NCBI GenBank assembly: GCA_963662765.2
Contig: CAXXUP010000006.1
Coordinates: 248,001 to 312,000 of the forward strand
Direction of reading: 5' to 3'
DNA from: DATMXT01 sp963662765
Lineage (GTDB): Bacteria > Bacillota > Clostridia > Oscillospirales > Feifaniaceae
Length of the DNA: 64,000 bases
Position 1 is the stretch's first letter. Each line of letters opens with the position of its first letter. The notes under the pieces are model-generated. The model saw only the letters and a list, made by a program, of their open reading frames with translations, was not told the origin of the DNA and ran no database searches. Below are positions 27,323 through 36,049 of the stretch, piece by piece. The position numbers and the translations under genes are program-made.

Positions 27323-28090
27323 TTGAAGACATCACGTAAAATGTTGATGATGGCCGGCGTCGTCGCCCTGCTGGCAGCCGCCTTTTGGTGGGGCGGAGAT
27401 GTGGGCGCCCCCGGGGGAACGCCCGGCAAGGCGGCAAGGCCTACCGCGATGGCGGACATGGCGCAAACACCTGCGCAAAGCCCATCCGAGGACGACAGCG
27501 CCCTTCCCGCGCAAAACTCGTCTGAAGCCGCCGCCGCCCTTCCTGCGCGAAGCCCGTTTAAAGACACCGCCGCCCTCCCTGCGCAAAACCCACCTGAAGA
27601 TATGCCGGCCGCTTCCTTGGATGAGCACACTGCCCCCTCCCTGCCGGAGGAGACCGAGGGTACCGACAGGGCCTATACCTGTACCTTCTCCATCCGGTGC
27701 GATACGCTCCTTGACAATATGGATGCGCTCGACGCCGAAAAACGAGAGCTGGTGCCGGAGGACGGCGTCGTTTTACCCGCCGTCGAGGCGACATTCTATG
27801 AGGGTGAGAGCGTTTTTGACGTGCTGCGGCGGGAGACAAAAAGGGCCGGCATCCACATGGAATATGTCGATACCCCCATTTATAACTCTGCCTACATCGA
27901 GGGCATCGGCAACCTGTATGAATTCGACTGCGGCGAGCGTTCAGGTTGGATGTACAAGGTAAACGACTGGTTCCCGAATTACGGCAGTTCGCGCTATGTC
28001 CTTGCGGATAAGGATGTCGTCCTCTGGGTTTACACCTGTGATCTGGGGACCGATGTTGGCGGCGACTACTCGGCGGGTCAGCAGGACTAA
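27323..28090 (+). CDS. Exported DUF4430 domain protein
   Basis: Protein of 255 residues: N-terminal hydrophobic anchor (MLMMAGVVALLAAAFWWG), a low-complexity spacer of 12-residue repeats (ALPAQNSSEAAA, ALPARSPFKDTA, ALPAQNPPEDMP; 36-base period at 27465-27608), then a C-terminal DUF4430 domain (ATFYEGESVFDVLRRETKRAG ... GWMYKVNDWFPNYGSSRYVL ... DVVLWVY). DUF4430 resembles the beta domain of transcobalamin-type proteins. A TTG at 27323 with GGAGG six bases upstream is the likely start, two bases after the SLH gene ends, so the two are one operon. Confidence 0.82.
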   Translation: MKTSRKMLMMAGVVALLAAAFWWGGDVGAPGGTPGKAARPTAMADMAQTPAQSPSEDDSALPAQNSSEAAAALPARSPFKDTAALPAQNPPEDMPAASLDEHTAPSLPEETEGTDRAYTCTFSIRCDTLLDNMDALDAEKRELVPEDGVVLPAVEATFYEGESVFDVLRRETKRAGIHMEYVDTPIYNSAYIEGIGNLYEFDCGERSGWMYKVNDWFPNYGSSRYVLADKDVVLWVYTCDLGTDVGGDYSAGQQD

Positions 28091-28458
28091 TTATGCAGTG
28101 GATGGGCAAAGCGACGATATGAAAGGCGGCATGGCTATCGTTTGTTTTGCGGTTTTGCAATGCCCCATTTCTGCCCCGTGCCAGCCGGGGAAGAGGCTTG
28201 TATGGTCTGCAAAAAAAGAGTGGGAGACTATTTGAAGAGTTAGTGCAATAAATAGTTGAATATTTCAATGTTTCTTGATAATATATACGTAATCTGTGAT
28301 AAAAAGCCGGGTTTGGCAACATCGGTGGGGCTCCCTGAAAGGCGATCACCGAATGGGTTTGAACCTTTATGGGCGGTCCGAGGCGGTCAACAAAGGCGAT
28401 GCGCGTCGAATAAAATGAGCTTGAGTTTTTTCAAGCGGGAAAACCGAGGGAAAAAGTA
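28091..28458. other. Intergenic region with possible structured leader
   Basis: A 368-base gap before the FIST-GGDEF gene. From 28310 it becomes GC-rich with several short complementary arms: CGGTG/CACCG at 28323-28351 and GGTTTGAACC at 28358-28367. CTTGA/TCAAG lies at 28421-28436. It does not match a riboswitch class I can recognise, including the common c-di-GMP ones. A TTGATA (28275-28280) and TGATAA (28297-28302) could form a promoter. Confidence 0.35.
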
Positions 28459-30870
28459 ATGCAGGTTGGCGTAGGATACAGCAATGATCCCGACAGTGCG
28501 ACCGCGGGCAGGCAGGCGGCCCAAACGGCGCTCACAAAAGCCGGAAGAATGGATTTTTGTGACTTCGTTTTGTTCTTTTGCACAGATTCGCATGATCAGC
28601 AGCTGCTGCGCGAAGGAATTGAACGGGTGGCGGGAAGCACCCCTCGGATATTTGGAGGCGGTGCTGTCGGCGTCATCACAAGCGAGGATTTCGGCTATGC
28701 CGGCAATCAGGCCGGCGTCGCAATGTTCTGGCTGGACGGCAGCGACTGTAGCGTAATCACGGAAGGTGAGCTTTCGGAAAGTGAAATTGAAACCGGCAAA
28801 CGGATCGGGAAGCGCCTTGCCGACGCGGGTGTCTCGCCGGACTCCTCTGTCATGCTGTTTTACGGGCCGGCCGACTGCAGAAGCGATACCCGACGGCCTA
28901 TGGCCACTTGGCTTCTAAACGGAATTGAAACGGAACTTGGTTTTTTGCCGGACATCAATGGCGCGGGAATGAGGGGGGACTATCTTTGCACGAAGGTCCC
29001 CCGGTACACCGCTGCCACCGGCGTGCGCAGCAGCGCTTTTGCGCTGGCTTTTTCAGACGATATCCATATTGACAGTACTGTCATCCATGGCTGCAGCCCG
29101 ATCACCCCGTATCACACCGTCACAAAGGCTGCAGGCCCCGTCATTATTGAAATTGACGGCAAACCGGCGCTCTCGTTTTTAAACGATTTACTCGGCTCGG
29201 TGATAACGCCCCGGGAGTATCCGCTTTCCCTGTTGTTTGGAATCAATTACGGGGACTGCATGGACGAGTATATGCAGGAAAACTATGTAGTCAGACTGTG
29301 CGTCGGAATTGACGAGGCGGCGGGCGGTATCATCATGTCGGAACCGGACATGCACGAGGGGACAAAGTTCCAGCTGATGTCAAGGCCTCTGGAGCTTGAC
29401 TATATCTTGCCGAAAATGGAAGAGGTCGTATCAAAGCTCACGGACAGGGAGCCCGTCTTTGCCATCTACATAGACTGCGCCGGGCGGTGCGCGGGGTACG
29501 GGGGTCTGGATACGGAAGACGCCCTCGTGGTGCAAAAAGCGCTGGGGGACAAAGTCCCGTTTTTGGGCATCTATGCGGGCGCCCAAATCGCTTCGGTTGG
29601 CGGTCAGCCCCGCGGACTTGACTGGACCGGTGTACTCTGCGTGCTGACAAGAGACGGCAAAGACCGCGGCAGCATGCGTGCTGTCACGGGGTACGGCGCA
29701 CAGAAAAAAGATGGCTGTCAGCGTGAGACAAGGGACGACATGCTGACGATTTCAATGCCGGGCATCTGCAAGCGCAATTCGGCATCTATTGTAAAGATGA
29801 GTGCGCAGTACCAGGCACTGCAGTATGAATTGGAGCACAGGCGCCGCGGATTCAACCTGCTTTCCGAACTTACGGTGTTTTTGCGGCACGGCAGGATCGG
29901 AAGCGGTCGTGCGGTTTTCCATGTCGCCCAGCGTATCAGCGCGGTGCTGAACATGCATAAGACTGCCACCCTCATTCCCGGGGAAGGCGGGAAGTTCACC
30001 CCGTTTGTACTTCAGGGATACTCCACGGAAGAAAAAGAAGCGCTGACCGGACTGCAAATCGACATAGACCCCGAGCTCCTCGACCCCCAAAAACGTGTGC
30101 TGGTGACGGCGGATGACGAGGATACCAGGTTTGCCGATCTGCGCAGCATTTTAAAGCTGCCGTATTTTGTCTCTGTTCCTATAATGGTAAAAAACAAGGT
30201 GGCAGCGATTTTGATCACCGGCCGAACGGCGCAGTCGCCACCCTTTATATTCCCGCTTGAAAATTGCGACATCGATACGCTGACAGCGATCGGAGACCTG
30301 CTTTCATCGGTTATGGTCTATCAGCAGCGGCTGGACGACGCAAACAAGCAGGCACAGCTCGATGTTTTAACGGGTCTGTTGAACCGCGGCGCGTTTGAAC
30401 TGCGGGCAATCAACCTTCTGCAGCAGGAATTGCCCCTTGGGGCAAGCTATGCCTTTGTCATCATTGATCTGGACTTTTTCAAGAGGGTCAACGACAGTTT
30501 CGGCCACATTGTAGGAGATGAGGTCTTGAGGCTGCTGGCCACCACTCTGCGCAAGCATTTCCGCTCGACCGATCTCATCGGCCGAATGGGGGGAGACGAA
30601 TTCGCGGTCTTCTGTTCCTTCGATGGCGACGCGGGTCAAATCGCCCGCAGAGTTGAAAGGCTCCTTGAAACCTGGAACCGGTCTCCGCTCGAAATGGACA
30701 ACAAACCGCCGTTAAAGGCCACGATCAGCCTTGGCATCGCCACTGTACCCCGGGACGCGACGACCTACAAAGAGCTCTTCCACAAGGCCGACATTGCGCT
30801 TTACAAATCCAAGCAGCAGGGCCGCAACCGGTACAACCTGTACGACCCCGCCACCATGAACGATATTTGA
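28459..30870 (+). CDS. FIST-GAF-GGDEF protein (putative diguanylate cyclase with ligand sensor)
   Basis: Protein of 803 residues without membrane segments. FIST_N (about 1-190) and FIST_C (about 210-370) form a ligand sensor thought to bind small molecules such as amino acids. A GAF-like domain (about 450-620) follows, and a GGDEF domain (about 635-800) makes c-di-GMP. The active loop MGGDEF is intact, and the inhibitory RxxD site (RSTD) lies exactly five residues upstream, implying product feedback. No EAL domain is present. It is a single gene with a terminator after it. Confidence 0.9.
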   Translation: MQVGVGYSNDPDSATAGRQAAQTALTKAGRMDFCDFVLFFCTDSHDQQLLREGIERVAGSTPRIFGGGAVGVITSEDFGYAGNQAGVAMFWLDGSDCSVITEGELSESEIETGKRIGKRLADAGVSPDSSVMLFYGPADCRSDTRRPMATWLLNGIETELGFLPDINGAGMRGDYLCTKVPRYTAATGVRSSAFALAFSDDIHIDSTVIHGCSPITPYHTVTKAAGPVIIEIDGKPALSFLNDLLGSVITPREYPLSLLFGINYGDCMDEYMQENYVVRLCVGIDEAAGGIIMSEPDMHEGTKFQLMSRPLELDYILPKMEEVVSKLTDREPVFAIYIDCAGRCAGYGGLDTEDALVVQKALGDKVPFLGIYAGAQIASVGGQPRGLDWTGVLCVLTRDGKDRGSMRAVTGYGAQKKDGCQRETRDDMLTISMPGICKRNSASIVKMSAQYQALQYELEHRRRGFNLLSELTVFLRHGRIGSGRAVFHVAQRISAVLNMHKTATLIPGEGGKFTPFVLQGYSTEEKEALTGLQIDIDPELLDPQKRVLVTADDEDTRFADLRSILKLPYFVSVPIMVKNKVAAILITGRTAQSPPFIFPLENCDIDTLTAIGDLLSSVMVYQQRLDDANKQAQLDVLTGLLNRGAFELRAINLLQQELPLGASYAFVIIDLDFFKRVNDSFGHIVGDEVLRLLATTLRKHFRSTDLIGRMGGDEFAVFCSFDGDAGQIARRVERLLETWNRSPLEMDNKPPLKATISLGIATVPRDATTYKELFHKADIALYKSKQQGRNRYNLYDPATMNDI

Positions 30871-30898
30871 CAATTGCGACGAATCCCTTCCTGACATA

Positions 30899-30937
30899 AA
30901 AATAAGCTCCGGGGTATACCCCCGGAGCTTATTTATT
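30899..30937. terminator. Bidirectional terminator between FIST-GGDEF and feoB
   Basis: ATAAGCTCCGGGG pairs with CCCCGGAGCTTAT around TATA; A-rich on the left and TTTATTTG on the right. It serves both convergent genes. Confidence 0.9.
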
Positions 30938-30939
30938 TG

Positions 30940-32955
30940 TTACAGGGCAATGAGCGCGACCCGGTACACGACAAAGGACACAACCCAGGCCACGGTGCAC
31001 TGGGCGAGCACCATTTCAAGCATCGGCAGCGTGCCGCCAAGCTCGCGGCGGGCGGCCGCCATTGCGGCGACGCAGGGGGTATAGAGCAGCGTAAAAGCTA
31101 AAAACGCGGCCGCGGAGGGAACAGTGAAGATGGTCGCAAGCGCTGCGGACAGCGTTTGCTTGTCCAAAGTGCCGGTCAAGACCGACAGGGTGCTGACGAC
31201 CGCTTCCTTGGCCGAAAGTCCCGCGACAAGGGCCGTCACCGCCCGCCAGTCAGAAAAACCGAGCGGCGCGAAAATCGGCGAGATCAGCCGGCTGATGGAT
31301 GCGAGCAGAGAAGTACCGGCGTCGGTCACGAGGTTGAGCCGAGCGTCAAAGCTGCGCAGCATCCAGATGACGATGGAGGCCATGAAAATGATGGTGAAGG
31401 CCCTGGTCAGAAAGTCCTTTGCTTTCTCCCACAGGTGCAGCATGACACTCTCAAACGACGGCAGCCGGTAGGCCGGCAGCTCCATGACAAAGGGGATCGG
31501 AACCCCCTTGAATCGGGTGCGCCCGAGCAGCAGTCCGTAGAGGACGCCGGTCAGGATGCCGAGCAGATAGAGCAGCATGACGACGAGGACTGCGTGATCG
31601 GGGAAAAAGGCGAGTGAGATGATGCCGTAGATCGGAAGCTTTGCCGAACAGGACATGAAGGGGGCCAGCAGCACCGTCATGTGGCGGTCGCGGTCGGATG
31701 CCAAAGTCCTAGTTGCCATAATGGCCGGTACACTGCACCCAAAGCCGATCAGCATTGGCACAAAGGAGCGGCCGGACAGGCCGATGCGGCGCAGCAGACT
31801 GTCCATGATGAAGGCGACACGGGCCATGTAGCCGGTGTCCTCGAGGATAGAGAGGAAAAAGAAGAGCACGACGATGGTCGGCAAAAAGGAGAGTACACTT
31901 CCGACGCCCGCCATGATGCCGTCTACAATCAGAGACTCCACGACCGGGTTAACGCCAAACCGCGTGAGGGCCGCGGCGACAGACGTCATGGCCGCTTCAA
32001 CACCAACCTCCATCAAACCGGAGAGAAAAGCGCCGATGGCCCCGAAGGTCAGCCAGAAGATCAGCAGCATGATGCCGAGGAAGATCGGAATGCCTAAGTA
32101 CCGGTGGGTCAGCAGTTTATCGATTTTGACGGAGCGCTGCTGCTCCTTGGTTTCGCCTTTGCGCACCACTGTATCCCGGCACAGTTTGTCGATGTATTCA
32201 TACCGCATGCCGGCCATGGCGGCCTCGCGGTCAAGCCCGGTTGTCATCTCCATGTCCTCGACAATATGGGTGACGGTGTGCCGCTCATTTTGAGTCAGCT
32301 GCAGGCGCTGCGCCATCGGCTCGTCGCCCTCCAATAGCTTTGTAGCGGCAAACCGGACGGGCACGCCCGCCAGTTTCGATTTGTCCTCAATGAAGTGGGC
32401 GGTGGCGTGGATGGCCCGGTGGACGTCACCGGTGCAAAAGTCCCGGTAGGCAGGTCGCTCGATGCTGCGGGCCGCCCGCTCAATGTGCTCCAGGAGTTCC
32501 TCAATGCCTTGATTCTTGGAGGCTGAAATCGGGACGACTAAGACGCCCAGTTCCGCCTCGAGTTTTTCCACGTCTATGTATCCGCCCGAAGCGGTCACCT
32601 CGTCCATCATGTTGAGGGCGATGACCATGGGCAGCCCCAGCTCCATCAGTTGAAGCGTCAGATAGAGATTGCGCTCGATGTTGGTGCCGTCTACAATGCT
32701 GAGAATGCAGTCGGGCTCGCCGCTCAGCAGAAAGTCGCGGGTCACCACCTCTTCGGAGGAGTAGGGAGACAGTGAATAGATGCCGGGCAGATCAACGACA
32801 ACGGCATCCTTCATACCCTTGATGGCACCCTCTTTTTTATCCACCGTCACGCCGGGAAAGTTGCCCACATGCTGGTTGCTGCCGGTAAATCGGTTAAAGA
32901 GCGTCGTTTTACCGCAGTTGGGATTGCCGATAAGCGCTACCGTAATTGTTTTCAT
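30940..32955 (-). CDS. feoB: Ferrous iron transport protein B
   Basis: GTPase-coupled Fe2+ importer, 671 residues. The N-terminal G domain shows G1 GNPNCGKT, G3 DLPG and G4 NMMD; a helical GDI-like domain follows; the membrane part carries the paired Gate motifs (GFGCSVPAIMATRT and FMSCSAKLPIYG). The ATG overlaps the feoA stop (ATGA), giving coupled translation. Confidence 0.97.
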   Translation of the reverse strand: MKTITVALIGNPNCGKTTLFNRFTGSNQHVGNFPGVTVDKKEGAIKGMKDAVVVDLPGIYSLSPYSSEEVVTRDFLLSGEPDCILSIVDGTNIERNLYLTLQLMELGLPMVIALNMMDEVTASGGYIDVEKLEAELGVLVVPISASKNQGIEELLEHIERAARSIERPAYRDFCTGDVHRAIHATAHFIEDKSKLAGVPVRFAATKLLEGDEPMAQRLQLTQNERHTVTHIVEDMEMTTGLDREAAMAGMRYEYIDKLCRDTVVRKGETKEQQRSVKIDKLLTHRYLGIPIFLGIMLLIFWLTFGAIGAFLSGLMEVGVEAAMTSVAAALTRFGVNPVVESLIVDGIMAGVGSVLSFLPTIVVLFFFLSILEDTGYMARVAFIMDSLLRRIGLSGRSFVPMLIGFGCSVPAIMATRTLASDRDRHMTVLLAPFMSCSAKLPIYGIISLAFFPDHAVLVVMLLYLLGILTGVLYGLLLGRTRFKGVPIPFVMELPAYRLPSFESVMLHLWEKAKDFLTRAFTIIFMASIVIWMLRSFDARLNLVTDAGTSLLASISRLISPIFAPLGFSDWRAVTALVAGLSAKEAVVSTLSVLTGTLDKQTLSAALATIFTVPSAAAFLAFTLLYTPCVAAMAAARRELGGTLPMLEMVLAQCTVAWVVSFVVYRVALIAL

Positions 32956-33173
32956 ATCGAGACCTCCACCCGGGCGGCATCCTCGCGGCGCATGGTCAGC
33001 GTATATCCCCGAAGGCTGAGTTCCATCGGATCACCCATCGGTGCGATTTTTCGCATGGTGACCTTGGTTCCCGGAATCAGCCCCATTTCAAGCAAACGAC
33101 GGCGCAGCGCCCCTTGGCCTCCGATAGAGACGATGGTGGCGCTGCGTCCGCAGTCAAGTTCCGCTAAAGTCAT
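32952..33173 (-). CDS. feoA: Ferrous iron transport protein A
   Basis: Small SH3-like cytosolic protein of 73 residues needed for FeoB activity (MTLAELDCGRSATIVSIGG start, RRRLLEMGLIPGTKV core). It is the first gene of the feoAB operon, with GGAGGAT upstream of its ATG. Confidence 0.93.
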   Translation of the reverse strand: MTLAELDCGRSATIVSIGGQGALRRRLLEMGLIPGTKVTMRKIAPMGDPMELSLRGYTLTMRREDAARVEVSI

Positions 33174-33190
33174 ATTGCATATCCTCCATA

Positions 33191-33245
33191 AGTTAGCATA
33201 AACTAACTACAGGAATATCATACAACTTTTTGTCACTTTTGTCAA
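33191..33245 (-). promoter_or_regulatory. feoAB promoter with DtxR/Fur-type palindromic operator
   Basis: On the minus strand TTGACA (plus 33240-33245) and TATGAT (plus 33217-33222) are 17 bases apart. Immediately downstream, over the expected start point, is the perfect inverted repeat AGTTAG-6-CTAACT (33191-33208). This half-site resembles the TTAG-type arms recognised by DtxR-family iron regulators. The -35 box overlaps the stop codon of sleB. Confidence 0.72.
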
Positions 33246-33898
33246 GTCCCTTTACAAAAAACGTGTTTTCCGATGGTCTTGATGATGGGCAGGCCGCGAA
33301 TCCACTTGTTGGTGGCGGTCGCGGGGTTATAGTAGTACACGGCACCGCCCGAAGGGTCGACACCGGCAAGGGCGTCCGCGGCGGCACGGTAGCAGCTCTC
33401 GGCAATCGGCTGGTCGATCTGCCCGTCGTCCATACAGGAGAAGGCGCCCGGCTGATAAACGACGCCCGGCAGCGTATTTGGGAAGGAGGGGTGATCAATT
33501 CGGTTCATGATGACAGCCCCCACCGCAACCTGGCCTTCGTACGGCTCTGAGCGGGCCTCGGCCGAAATGACCTTGGCGAGTAGCTGCGTGTCGAGGTCGC
33601 CGGTGGAGGGGGCCGACCCACCCGTAAGGCCCAGCGCCTTCAACGTTTTAGGTCCGACAATGCCGTCGGCTGTGAGCCCTTTGTCACGTTGAAACTGCTT
33701 GACAGCTTCCGCCGTCTTGGCGCCGAAAACGCCGTCGGCAGTCCCGACATTATACCCGAGCTCATTTAACTTGTTTTGGATTTCGGTTACCTCGCTACCG
33801 CGGGAGCCGGACTTTGCAATCGTGGGGACCGCCGCGTCGACCGCTGCGGTAAAGAGAAGCCCTGCTGTCAGCGCCATTAAAATAAAATATCTGCGCAC
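33242..33898 (-). CDS. sleB: Spore cortex-lytic enzyme SleB
   Basis: Lytic transglycosylase that degrades spore cortex muramic-delta-lactam peptidoglycan at germination. 218 residues: signal peptide (about 1-22), a peptidoglycan-binding domain (GSRGSEVTEIQNKLNELGY...), and the SleB hydrolase domain with AKVISAEARSEPYEGQVAVGAVI, which includes the catalytic Glu, and GAVYYYNPATATNKWI. The GTG at 33898 with GAGGTGATC is the likely start; a longer frame crosses a hairpin and is not supported. In other species sleB is made in the forespore. Confidence 0.93.
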   Translation of the reverse strand: MRRYFILMALTAGLLFTAAVDAAVPTIAKSGSRGSEVTEIQNKLNELGYNVGTADGVFGAKTAEAVKQFQRDKGLTADGIVGPKTLKALGLTGGSAPSTGDLDTQLLAKVISAEARSEPYEGQVAVGAVIMNRIDHPSFPNTLPGVVYQPGAFSCMDDGQIDQPIAESCYRAAADALAGVDPSGGAVYYYNPATATNKWIRGLPIIKTIGKHVFCKGT

Positions 33899-33925
33899 AC
33901 GATCACCTCGGTGATAGTGTGCGCA
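33892..33925 (-). promoter_or_regulatory. 34-base palindrome sequestering the sleB ribosome site and start codon
   Basis: Arms 33892-33907 and 33910-33925 pair over 16 bases with one mismatch and a two-base centre. In the sleB message the 3' arm contains the Shine-Dalgarno bases GAGGTGATC and the GTG start. A transcript reading through from the upstream permease would fold this hairpin and hide the start, whereas one starting inside it would not. Confidence 0.75.
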
Positions 33926-33941
33926 AAAGGGTCCGCGGTAT

Positions 33942-35357
33942 TCAGTTTTTGGAATAGTCCTTGCAGCGCAGCTTCCCCGTCGAAACATAGAAGACGACGC
34001 CGAGCCCCGACCACAGCATAAATAAAATCATGCCCGTTGTTCCCATATAGCCCGGAAGTCCCGGCACAATGCAGTTGATGAGGAAAATGCCGCAAAGGAT
34101 GGCACCCAGCCATGCCGTCTTGACGCCGCCCGGCAGCTTATAGGGGCGGGGCATGTCGGGCTCGGTCTTGCGCAGCCGCACGGCGGACAGGCAGGCAAGT
34201 CCCCAGCCGATGGCAAACCCGGTGGAACCGATGAGGGTGAGCAGGTCGATGACCCCGATCCCGAGGAATGGCCCCGACAGCATGGCGACGGCGCAGAAAA
34301 TATTAGCGCCGTAGGGAGTGCCGTACTTCTTGTGAATTGTTGCAAAGAAAGGCGGAATGAGCTTCAGGCGGGCCATACCGAGCAATAGTCTACTGCCGGC
34401 GATGTAGCAGGCGTTCCAGGTCGTAAAGAGTCCGGCCAGCGTCGCCGTGATCGACAGCCAGAAGAGCCCTTTTCCGAGTACCCCGGGGTAAAGCACGACC
34501 ATGAGGTTGGAGAGGGCGGGCCGTTCAAATTTGACAAACTCGGTCCAAGGGTAGGCAAGCCCTGCCGAAAGGAAGATCGTCAAGTAAAAGAAGCCGGCCG
34601 AGACGAGTGACAGCACGATCACCTTGCCCATCATCCGCTTGTCGACATTGCCTGCCTCCTCGGCGCCCTGCGGGATGGTGTCAAAGCCCGAATAGTAGAA
34701 GGGCGCCATGGCGAACATGGTGAGAAAGCCGGTGAAAAATGAGGTGTGATTCTTGCCCGGCATCGACTGATAGACCGGCTGAAGGTTCGAGATGTCGGCC
34801 TTTGCCAAGGCAAACGCGACACAGAGGGCACTGCCGGCGATGAGCACCACCGTCAAAATGGTCTGGAAGGCGGCGGCCGACTCAATTCCCCGCCAGTTCA
34901 TGATGATGACGATGAAGGCCACCGCGATGCCGACGATGACGGCATTCAGATAAATGTCACTTCCGGCGAGGTGATAGAGCAGCGTGCCCGACCGGAGCGA
35001 CGGAAAGATGAAGGAGAGGATGTTGTTGATCGCAATGGCTTCCCAAGGCAGAAGCCCGATGTAGGACATGGCGACAAACCATCCGGCCGCAAATCCGGCC
35101 TTGTTGCCGAAGGCCCGGTCGGCGTACGCGATGACGCCGCCCGCCACCGGCATGGCGGGAGTCAGTTCTGCAAAGCAGAGCGCAATGGGAATAAACGCGA
35201 GTGTGGCGAGCCCAAAGCCCAAAATCGCGGGCAGGGGTCCGCCGCCGTTGATGAACATGTTGTTGAGCGTGACCGACCAACCGACGCCGATAATTGCGCC
35301 AAACCCGAGCGAAAACAAATCCATCAGGCTCAGACTCTTTTTACTTTTCTCCTCCAT
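33942..35357 (-). CDS. APC-family amino acid permease
   Basis: Amino acid/polyamine transporter of 471 residues with 12 predicted helices; the conserved GFGAIIGVGW in helix 1 and the CFAELTPAMPVAGGVIAYADRAFG segment of helices 2-3 are typical. The start MEEKSKKS at 35357 has GGAGGTG upstream. Substrate unknown. sleB follows after 43 bases in the same direction. Confidence 0.88.
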   Translation of the reverse strand: MEEKSKKSLSLMDLFSLGFGAIIGVGWSVTLNNMFINGGGPLPAILGFGLATLAFIPIALCFAELTPAMPVAGGVIAYADRAFGNKAGFAAGWFVAMSYIGLLPWEAIAINNILSFIFPSLRSGTLLYHLAGSDIYLNAVIVGIAVAFIVIIMNWRGIESAAAFQTILTVVLIAGSALCVAFALAKADISNLQPVYQSMPGKNHTSFFTGFLTMFAMAPFYYSGFDTIPQGAEEAGNVDKRMMGKVIVLSLVSAGFFYLTIFLSAGLAYPWTEFVKFERPALSNLMVVLYPGVLGKGLFWLSITATLAGLFTTWNACYIAGSRLLLGMARLKLIPPFFATIHKKYGTPYGANIFCAVAMLSGPFLGIGVIDLLTLIGSTGFAIGWGLACLSAVRLRKTEPDMPRPYKLPGGVKTAWLGAILCGIFLINCIVPGLPGYMGTTGMILFMLWSGLGVVFYVSTGKLRCKDYSKN

Positions 35358-35386
35358 AAACACCTCCAACAATATAGACGAGTTTG

Positions 35387-35415
35387 ACTATATCGTATAG
35401 CTATAAATTTGTCAA
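35387..35415 (-). promoter_or_regulatory. Promoter of the APC permease
   Basis: On the minus strand TTGACA (plus 35410-35415) and TATAGT (plus 35387-35392) lie 17 bases apart, about 30 bases before the start codon. Confidence 0.75.
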
Positions 35416-35470
35416 TTACTTGAGGAAAAAGAGGTGCTTGACGATACACGAGAACGGCAGGATGGCAAAT

Positions 35471-35959
35471 TTACATATCCAAAATGACGACCGGGTTGCC
35501 GCAGTCTTCAAAAAACCGCATGAGGTCCGCATAGGACAAAAACACGGTCGCCGTGTTCACGTTTGGGTGAAAGCCAAGCCGTGGGCGGCCCGCAAGCTCC
35601 GAGTCCAGCACGACGGTCACGGCCAAATCCTTGTCGTTGATGATGCCAAACGGCGTCACGGCTCCGCGGGTCAGGCCGAGGTAACGCATCAACCGCTCTT
35701 CCGAAGCAAAACCGAGCTTGCTGCTTGCAAGCTTTGCGGAAATCAGATTCAGGTCTGCCTGCTTGTGCCCCGGAATGAGTACAAGATAGTGGCAGCGGCC
35801 TTTTGCGTCCCGCAAAAACAGGTTTTTGCAGATTTCGCCTAAGCTCTCAATGCCGGTGGCCGCCATCTCGTCGATGGTAAAAACGGCCGTGTGCTCGGCA
35901 AGCTCATAGGTGATTCCAAGTCTGTCAAGTCTGTCCAGCACCTGCTCTTTCTGATTCAT
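35471..35959 (-). CDS. Prolyl-tRNA editing protein (YbaK/ProX family)
   Basis: Stand-alone trans-editing enzyme of 162 residues that deacylates mischarged tRNA (Ala- or Cys-tRNA-Pro in the family). Landmarks: CKNLFLRDAKGRCHYLVLIPGHKQADL, the LGLTRGAVTPFGIIND segment and the C-terminal GFHPNVNTATVFLSYADL, matching the ProX subgroup. A single gene; convergence or overlap with neighbours is not seen. Confidence 0.93.
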   Translation of the reverse strand: MNQKEQVLDRLDRLGITYELAEHTAVFTIDEMAATGIESLGEICKNLFLRDAKGRCHYLVLIPGHKQADLNLISAKLASSKLGFASEERLMRYLGLTRGAVTPFGIINDKDLAVTVVLDSELAGRPRLGFHPNVNTATVFLSYADLMRFFEDCGNPVVILDM

Positions 35960-35986
35960 GATACGACACCTCCATTATAGATGCAG

Positions 35987-35994
35987 CATACACT
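35987..35994 (+). promoter_or_regulatory. Possible sigma-E type -10 box before cotJA
   Basis: CATACACT fits the mother-cell sigma-E -10 pattern (CATACAnT) and lies 56 bases before cotJA. A matching -35 box is not evident. The cotJ operon is sigma-E-dependent in Bacillus subtilis. Confidence 0.35.
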
Positions 35995-36049
35995 GTATCG
36001 AGGGAAACTTCAATAATATATCCAACTACAATTTCGAGGAGTAATCGCA

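Noticed and set aside
28310..28400. c-di-GMP riboswitch before the GGDEF gene
   Set aside because: The conserved GEMM-type core bases are not present; only generic hairpins are seen.
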